Origin: Caulobacter mirabilis
GTDB lineage: Bacteria; Pseudomonadota; Alphaproteobacteria; Caulobacterales; Caulobacteraceae
Assembly (NCBI RefSeq): GCF_002749615.1
Contig: NZ_CP024201.1
Location: forward strand, 3,763,001-3,827,000
Direction of reading: 5' to 3'
Length of the DNA: 64,000 nucleotides
Shown here piece by piece: positions 59,256 through 64,000 of this stretch (its first letter is position 1; each line of letters opens with the position of its first letter). The translations under genes and the position numbers were made by a program. The notes under the pieces were generated by a model. The model had not been told where the DNA came from and ran no database searches. It worked only from the letters and a program-made list of their open reading frames with translations.

Positions 59256-61484
59256 ATGAAGGCCCAAACCCTCCTTGGCGCCAGTGTGCTGGCGCTCGCC
59301 CTGGCGGCTGGCCAAGCCGCCGCCCAAGACCAGCAGGTCACCGTCGAAGAGGTGATCGTCACCGCGACCAAGAAGGCCCAGACCCTTCAGGAAGTGCCGA
59401 TCTCGCTCGCCGCGGTCACCGGCGAGGTGATCGAGGAACGCGGCATCCGCCAGTTCACCGACCTGCAGGCCTCGGTCCCCAACCTGCAGATCGACCAGAC
59501 CAACGGCAACTACGCCATCACCATCCGCGGCCTGGGCTCGGGCGCCTCGAACCTGGCGTTCGAGCAGTCGGTCGGCCTGTTCGTCGACGGCGTCTATTCG
59601 GGCCGCGCCCGTTCGCTGCAGACCGCCTTCATGGACGTCGAGCGCGTCGAGGTCGTCCGCGGCCCGCAAGGCGCCCTGTTCGGCAAGAACACCAACGCCG
59701 GCGCCATCAGCCTGATCTCCCGCGCCCCGACCCGCAGCTTCGAGGCCGAGGCCCGCGTCGGCGCCGAGCTCGAGTACGGCGGCTGGAACGCCAGCGGCTT
59801 CATCTCCGGCCCGCTCGGCGACAACCTGGCCGGCCGCTTCACCTTCTCCAGCGGCTACTCCGGCCCGTACATCGAGAACCGGCTGAAGAAGACGGACGAG
59901 TACGACAATCAGTACTACGGCATCCGCGGCCAGCTGCGCTGGGAGCCCACCGACGCCCTCGACGTGACCCTCAAGATCGAAGGCTCGCAGAACGAGATCA
60001 GCGGCGGCAACATCGTCTTCAACAACCTCGGGACCTGCGGCCTCTGCAACGTGGCCCGCAACGCGGCCGGCGGCCCCGGCGTGGCGCAGGAGAAGCCGGA
60101 CTTCTGGCGCACCACCAGTTCCGCCCGTCCGGAGTACAACGACACCTCGACGGCCCTGACTTCGGTCACCGCCAACTGGGACCTCGGCGACTGGACCCTG
60201 ACCTCGATCACCGCCTACTCGGGCGTGGTCGCGGACCAGGCCATCGACACCGACGTCAGCGCCCTGCACCTGCTGGACGCCCACCAGTCCGAGCGCTCCA
60301 ACCAGTTCTTCCAGGAGTTCCGCTTCAGCGGCACGATCGGCGAGAACCTCGATGTCATCGGCGGCCTGACCTACCTCAAGTCGAAGATGAAGATCGTCCA
60401 GCTGGTCTACTACAACGGCACGCCCTACGGCCTGCCCGCCTACCAGGCCGACGCCAATCGCAGCTTCCGCCAGGAAAGCGAGTCGCTGTCGCCGTACGTG
60501 GCCCTGGACTACCGGCTGACCGAGCATTGGCACCTGAGCGGCAGCCTGCGCTACAGCAACGAGACCAAGGACGCCCGGATCACTCACACCATCGTCGGCA
60601 CGTTGCCGGCCTCCAACATGCCCTACGACCTGAAGGGCAGCATGGAAGAGGGTCTGTGGGACTATTCGGCGAAGGTCCGCTACCAGTTCAACCGCGACGC
60701 CCAGGTTTACCTGAGCTACGCGACCGGGACGAAGGGCGGCGGCTTCATCTCCAACGACGGCCTGCTGCTCTACAACATCATCAACAACGGCGCGACGATC
60801 GACTACGACTCTGAACGCGCCAAGTCCTGGGAGCTGGGCGCCAAGTTCCGCCTGTTCGACGGTCGGGGCGACCTGAACATCGCGCTGTTCAGCACCGACT
60901 TCACCGACCTGCAGGTGTCGTCCTACACCGGCACCGGCTTCACGACCGGCAACGCCGCCAAGGCGACCTCGAAGGGCGTGGAGATCGAGACCAACTGGCG
61001 TCCGAACGAGATCTTCAGCTTCGGCGGCAGCGTGGCCTATCTCGACGCCAAGTATGACGACTACCCCGGCGCGGCCTGCGTCTACGACGCGCCGCCGACC
61101 TGCGTCCCCAAGACCAACAACCTCAAGGGCTACGCCCTGACCCGCGCGCCGGAATGGAAGTGGAGCGCCTACGCCCAGGTCGAGGTCCCGGTCACCGACG
61201 ACCTGGAGTTCACCGGCCGCGTCTCCGCCGACTACACCGACCTGTCCTACTACCAGTCGGACATGAACCCGCTGAACGCCCAGCCGGCCTACACCAAGGT
61301 CGACGCGCGCCTGGGGATCAAGTCGCAGGCCGGTCGCTGGGAAGCGGCGCTGATCGGGCGCAACCTGACCAACGAGGTGGTCTTCAGCCAGGCGTTCAAC
61401 GTGCCGCTGATCGGCGGCAACAGCCATGGCGCCATGATCAATCCGCCGCGCACCGTTGCGATCGAGCTGGTCAAGAAATTCTGA
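59256..61484 (+). CDS. TonB-dependent receptor of the catabolic island, copy 2
   Basis: A 742-residue outer-membrane receptor. The signal peptide ends AAAQ; the TonB box is VEEVIVTATKKAQTLQEVP. The plug shows RGLGSGASNLAFEQSVGLF and the NTNAGAISLISR segment, and the barrel ends AIELVKKF. ATG 59256 has GAGGAA five bases before it, so the earlier frame start at 59223 is rejected. It follows the sulfatase by 49 bp. The two receptors of the island are clearly different proteins, so they may import distinct forms of the substrate, such as sulfated and free. Confidence 0.93.
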   Translation: MKAQTLLGASVLALALAAGQAAAQDQQVTVEEVIVTATKKAQTLQEVPISLAAVTGEVIEERGIRQFTDLQASVPNLQIDQTNGNYAITIRGLGSGASNLAFEQSVGLFVDGVYSGRARSLQTAFMDVERVEVVRGPQGALFGKNTNAGAISLISRAPTRSFEAEARVGAELEYGGWNASGFISGPLGDNLAGRFTFSSGYSGPYIENRLKKTDEYDNQYYGIRGQLRWEPTDALDVTLKIEGSQNEISGGNIVFNNLGTCGLCNVARNAAGGPGVAQEKPDFWRTTSSARPEYNDTSTALTSVTANWDLGDWTLTSITAYSGVVADQAIDTDVSALHLLDAHQSERSNQFFQEFRFSGTIGENLDVIGGLTYLKSKMKIVQLVYYNGTPYGLPAYQADANRSFRQESESLSPYVALDYRLTEHWHLSGSLRYSNETKDARITHTIVGTLPASNMPYDLKGSMEEGLWDYSAKVRYQFNRDAQVYLSYATGTKGGGFISNDGLLLYNIINNGATIDYDSERAKSWELGAKFRLFDGRGDLNIALFSTDFTDLQVSSYTGTGFTTGNAAKATSKGVEIETNWRPNEIFSFGGSVAYLDAKYDDYPGAACVYDAPPTCVPKTNNLKGYALTRAPEWKWSAYAQVEVPVTDDLEFTGRVSADYTDLSYYQSDMNPLNAQPAYTKVDARLGIKSQAGRWEAALIGRNLTNEVVFSQAFNVPLIGGNSHGAMINPPRTVAIELVKKF

Positions 61485-61510
61485 CCGAAAGCCGCTTTCG
61501 GAAGACTGGG

Positions 61511-61542
61511 CGGGCGGGGAGCGATCCCCGCCCGTTTCTTTT
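61511..61542 (+). terminator. Strong intrinsic terminator after the TonB receptor
   Basis: CGGGCGGGGA (61511-61520) and TCCCCGCCCG (61525-61534) form a 10-bp perfect stem with a GCGA loop followed by TTTCTTTT. This is a textbook rho-independent terminator and marks the right end of the catabolic island. Confidence 0.92.
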
Positions 61543-61563
61543 GCGCCCTGTTTCGTCTGGCCG

Positions 61564-61577
61564 TTGATCCAGATCAA
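61564..61577. promoter_or_regulatory. FNR/FixK box
   Basis: TTGAT-ccag-ATCAA is a perfect match to the FNR consensus TTGAT-N4-ATCAA. It lies 53 bp upstream of the small membrane-protein gene at 61630. An FNR-type regulator gene is immediately downstream. Confidence 0.85.
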
Positions 61578-61629
61578 CGACGACCGACGCCCGTCGGCGG
61601 AAAGCTGCCCCCTGCAAGGAGACAGCGAA

Positions 61630-61830
61630 ATGATCGAAGCCCTTTCCCAGCTGCCCGTCGTCCACCAGATCTATCTGGTCGGCGTGATCGCCGCGTTCAG
61701 CGCCTTCGGCGTGGCGCTGGCCATCGTGCATGTCTGGTCGAACGCGCCCGTCAGGCCTCTCGCCCGCCGGCCAGCCGCCGAAGACGTTCGGGATCTTCGA
61801 CCCTTGCAGACCGCGCGGTTGGCAGCGTGA
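61630..61830 (+). CDS. Small single-span membrane protein, probable FNR target
   Basis: A 66-residue protein with one hydrophobic segment (QIYLVGVIAAFSAFGVALAI) and a basic C-terminal tail. ATG 61630 has AAGGAGA six bases upstream, a good ribosome binding site. The perfect FNR box at 61564 points to induction under low oxygen, so it may accompany a respiratory complex or stress response. Its last 80 bp overlap the 3' end of the convergent fnr gene. I know no family for it. Confidence 0.7.
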   Translation: MIEALSQLPVVHQIYLVGVIAAFSAFGVALAIVHVWSNAPVRPLARRPAAEDVRDLRPLQTARLAA

Positions 61831-62488
61831 TCACGCCGGCCGACTTGAGCTTGGTCAACGTCCGGCTGACCGTCTCGATGGTCAGGCCCAGATAGTCGCC
61901 GATCTCGGACCGGCTCATCGGCAGCGAAAACTCCCCGCCCTTGCGGACACCGCCCTCCCCTCGGGCCGCGACGTCCAGGAGGAACGAGGCCAGCCGCTCG
62001 GACGCCGACTTCCGCCCCAGGAGCAGCATGTGTTCCTGGGCCGCCTGGAGATCATGCGAGGCGCGATCGAGCAGAGCGGCTTCCAGGCTCGGCACCTCAG
62101 CCAGCAGCGTACGATAGGCGCTGCGCTTGAAGCGGCAGACGGTCACCGGTTCGACCGCCTCGGCGGAGAACGGATAGACCTCTCCGGCCGCCATGCCGAG
62201 AAAGTCGCCCGCGAACAGGAAGCCGACGATCTGACGTCGACCGTCGGGCAGCAGCTTGCTCACCCGGACGACGCCGGAGGTGATGTTGAACAGGTGATCG
62301 GCCGGATCGCCCTCATAGGCGAGGGTCGCATCGGCCGGCAGGGTCAAGGTCTCCGCGATCGCGGCCAGGCGGTCCAGGCCGGCCTCGTTCAGCGCGCCGC
62401 AGACGCTGATGGCGCGCGCCGAACACTGGCCGCAGGCGCTGACGCTCTCGACATGAGGGCAGTCGCGAAGGGAAAGCTGGGCGAGCAA
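61751..62488 (-). CDS. Crp/Fnr family oxygen-sensing regulator (FNR/FnrN type)
   Basis: A 245-residue regulator. An N-terminal Cys cluster (Cys19, Cys22, Cys30 in SACGQCSARAISVC) plus Cys118 (VTVCRFKRS) gives the four ligands for an oxygen-labile [4Fe-4S] cluster. The cyclic-nucleotide-like beta roll follows. The helix-turn-helix EIGDYLGLTIETVSRTLTKL has the E-x-x-S-R residues that read TTGAT half-sites, so it should recognise the box at 61564. The start is TTG 62488, with AAAGGCGG five bases upstream. Four Cys residues distinguish it from FixK. Confidence 0.9.
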   Translation of the reverse strand: MLAQLSLRDCPHVESVSACGQCSARAISVCGALNEAGLDRLAAIAETLTLPADATLAYEGDPADHLFNITSGVVRVSKLLPDGRRQIVGFLFAGDFLGMAAGEVYPFSAEAVEPVTVCRFKRSAYRTLLAEVPSLEAALLDRASHDLQAAQEHMLLLGRKSASERLASFLLDVAARGEGGVRKGGEFSLPMSRSEIGDYLGLTIETVSRTLTKLKSAGVITLPTARSARVEDPERLRRLAGGREA

Positions 62489-62490
62489 CG

Positions 62491-62518
62491 GGGCCGCCTT
62501 TCGTGATCGAGGCGGCCC
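62491..62518. terminator. Hairpin between acyl-CoA ligase and fnr-type gene
   Basis: GGGCCGCC (62491-62498) and GGCGGCCC (62511-62518) form an 8-bp stem with a 12-nt loop, located between two leftward genes. It would end the ligase transcript, but one arm contains the fnr ribosome binding site (AAAGGCGG on the minus strand), so it may instead limit fnr translation. Confidence 0.6.
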
Positions 62519-62537
62519 TTCTAACAGACCCCTTCGG

Positions 62538-64000
62538 TCAGTTCACCCTCCGCTCGCGACCGGCCCAGTAGGGCTCTCGCAGCTCACGGCGCAGGATCTT
62601 GCCCGAGGCGTTGCGCGGCAGGGCGTCGATGAAGTCCACGGTCTTGGGCGCCTTGAAGGCGGCGATCCGGCCGCGGGCGAAAGCGATGATGTCGTCCGGC
62701 GTCGCGGTCTGGCCGGGCTTCAGCGCCACGACGGCCTTCACCGCCTCGCCCCACTTCTCGTCCGGCACGCCGATGACCGCCACCTCCGCCACCGCCGGGT
62801 GGCCGTAGACAGCGCTCTCGACCTCGGCCGGATAGATGTTCTCGGCGCCGGAGATGATCATGTCCTTCACCCGGTCGTGGATGAACAGGTAGCCGTCCTC
62901 GTCCAGGTAGCCGGCGTCGCCGGTGCGCAGCCAGCCGTCCGCACCGACCGTGGCCCGGGTGGCCTCGTCCAGACGCCAGTAACCGGCCATGTTGGCGACC
63001 GAGCGGGTCGCCACCTCGCCCACGGTGTTCGGCGGCAGGCTGTTTCCGTCGCCGTCGATGATCTTCAGCTCGACGCCCGGCATGGGCAGGCCGGCGGCGC
63101 GCATGCGGGCGTTGCCGGCGGGATCGTGATCCTCGGGCGGCAGATAGACGATCGTGCCGCACGTCTCGGTCATGCCGTACTGCTGGCAGAAGCCGCAGCC
63201 GAACACCTCCATGCACTCCCGAAGCAGGTCCAGCGGAATCGGGCTGGCCCCGTACAGGATGTACTTCATCCGGCTGTAGTCGACCTCGCGGGCGCGCGGC
63301 TGGCGCACCACGATCTGCAGCGCCGCCGGCACCATGAACATCTTGCTGATCCGCTCGTGCTCGATGAAGTCGAGCACCTTGAACGGGTCGAACTCGCGAG
63401 CCACGACGCCCTTGGCGCCGTTGTAGAGGCCGACGATGCCCCAGCCGGTGCCGCCGATATGGGCCACCGGCATGGCCACCAAACTGACGTCGTCCGGTCC
63501 CCACTCGTTCCAGGCCATCTTCGCCTCGGCCGCCGCGCGGCGGCCCGACAGGATGTTGGCGTGGGTCAGCATGGCGCCCTTGGGCCGCCCGGTCGTGCCT
63601 GAGGTGTAGAGCTGAACCGCCACGTCCTGGGCGGTGATGGCGACGGCCGGATCGGCGTCGGAAGCCGCGTCGCGCCAAGCCTCGAACAGCGGCGCGTCCC
63701 CCGCGCCCTCGGCCTCCATCGCGATGACCTTGGGCCGCTGGGTCAGATGAGCGGCGACATCTTCGGTCAGGCCGATGACCTCGGGACCGACGAACACCAG
63801 CGGCGCCTCGGAATCCTGGACGATGTAGGCGACCTCGGGCGGGGCAAGGCGCCAGCCGATCGGGGTCATGACGACGCCGACCTTGGCCGCTCCGATCAAC
63901 AGCTCGAAATAGTGGTCGCTGTTCTTGCCGACGTAGGCGATCCGCTGCCCCTTCTTCAGGCCCGCGGCCGTCAGGGCGTTGGCGACGCGGTTGGTGTTGC
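62538..64000 (-). CDS. Acyl-CoA synthetase (AMP-forming), 5' end outside window
   Basis: The frame is open from 62538 to the right edge, so the start lies beyond 64000 and at least 487 residues are seen. The P-loop is YTSGTTGRPKGA, followed by QYGMTETCG, RTGDAGYLD and the C-terminal ALPRNASGKILRREL. The internal ATG at 63899 is not the true start because coding similarity continues upstream of it (YVGKNSDHYFELLIGAAK). It is a close paralogue of the ligase at 51757. Transcription runs toward fnr. It may be an outlying member of the same catabolic programme, though no TTAG palindrome is visible near its 3' end. Confidence 0.92.
   Translation of the reverse strand, partial: NTNRVANALTAAGLKKGQRIAYVGKNSDHYFELLIGAAKVGVVMTPIGWRLAPPEVAYIVQDSEAPLVFVGPEVIGLTEDVAAHLTQRPKVIAMEAEGAGDAPLFEAWRDAASDADPAVAITAQDVAVQLYTSGTTGRPKGAMLTHANILSGRRAAAEAKMAWNEWGPDDVSLVAMPVAHIGGTGWGIVGLYNGAKGVVAREFDPFKVLDFIEHERISKMFMVPAALQIVVRQPRAREVDYSRMKYILYGASPIPLDLLRECMEVFGCGFCQQYGMTETCGTIVYLPPEDHDPAGNARMRAAGLPMPGVELKIIDGDGNSLPPNTVGEVATRSVANMAGYWRLDEATRATVGADGWLRTGDAGYLDEDGYLFIHDRVKDMIISGAENIYPAEVESAVYGHPAVAEVAVIGVPDEKWGEAVKAVVALKPGQTATPDDIIAFARGRIAAFKAPKTVDFIDALPRNASGKILRRELREPYWAGRERRVN

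Noticed and set aside
59214-61577. A 787-residue minus-strand frame opposite the TonB receptor
   Set aside because: It is an antisense shadow; the plus strand has signal peptide, TonB box, plug and barrel end with a terminator directly after it.
62538-63899. Complete CoA ligase starting at ATG 63899
   Set aside because: The reading frame and ANL-family similarity continue upstream to the window edge, so the true start lies outside.

Overview
This is a GC-rich alphaproteobacterial chromosome segment. The organism is probably one of the Caulobacteraceae (Caulobacter or Phenylobacterium type). That is inferred from a TonB-receptor plus PTS system for N-acetylglucosamine, a redox-sensing FNR protein and the general gene style; no rRNA, tRNA or other taxonomic marker is present. 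No CRISPR array, transposase, integrase or replication origin was seen.

Layout. 1-7334: the 3' end is missing from a type I secretion ABC transporter; then come a flavin monooxygenase divergent from its TetR regulator over a perfect 17-bp palindrome, a YdeI-family protein, a nitronate-monooxygenase-like flavoprotein, and a CstA/YbdD carbon-starvation (pyruvate) uptake pair. 7384-20810: a surface module with a 2937-residue Ig-repeat autotransporter, three tandem phage-tail-collar proteins, a GNAT acetyltransferase, a small DUF6916 protein and a TPR sulfotransferase. 20807-33360: a complete GlcNAc/chito-oligosaccharide module (TonB receptor, GH20 hexosaminidase, EIIA-HPr-EI fusion, NagE, GntR regulator, SIS-type GlcN6P deaminase, NagA). 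33463-35663: a LuxR/LuxI quorum-sensing pair followed by a small unknown gene and an XRE regulator.

35682-61484 is a large catabolic island and the most interesting part of the window. It holds a thiolase, a VanA-like Rieske oxygenase, two DUF3237 proteins, two acyl-CoA ligases, two TonB receptors, an MFS carrier, a small-molecule kinase beside a divergent enolase, a D-2-hydroxyacid dehydrogenase, two alpha/beta hydrolases (one lacking its nucleophile), a core-MetE-like methyltransferase, a MarR regulator, a VOC-family (extradiol-like) enzyme, an FMN reductase, an MhpD-like hydratase, LeuC/LeuD-like dehydratase subunits on opposite strands, and a sulfatase. Seven intergenic regions of the island carry a variant of one palindrome, TTAG-N4-CTAA, and the weakest copy lies in the promoter of the only regulator in the island (MarR). 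I infer a single regulon of about 20 genes for an unidentified, possibly sulfated and methylated, aromatic or isoprenoid-like substrate.

61564-64000: a perfect FNR box ahead of a small membrane protein, an FNR/FnrN-type oxygen sensor gene, and the C-terminal part of a third acyl-CoA ligase that runs off the window.
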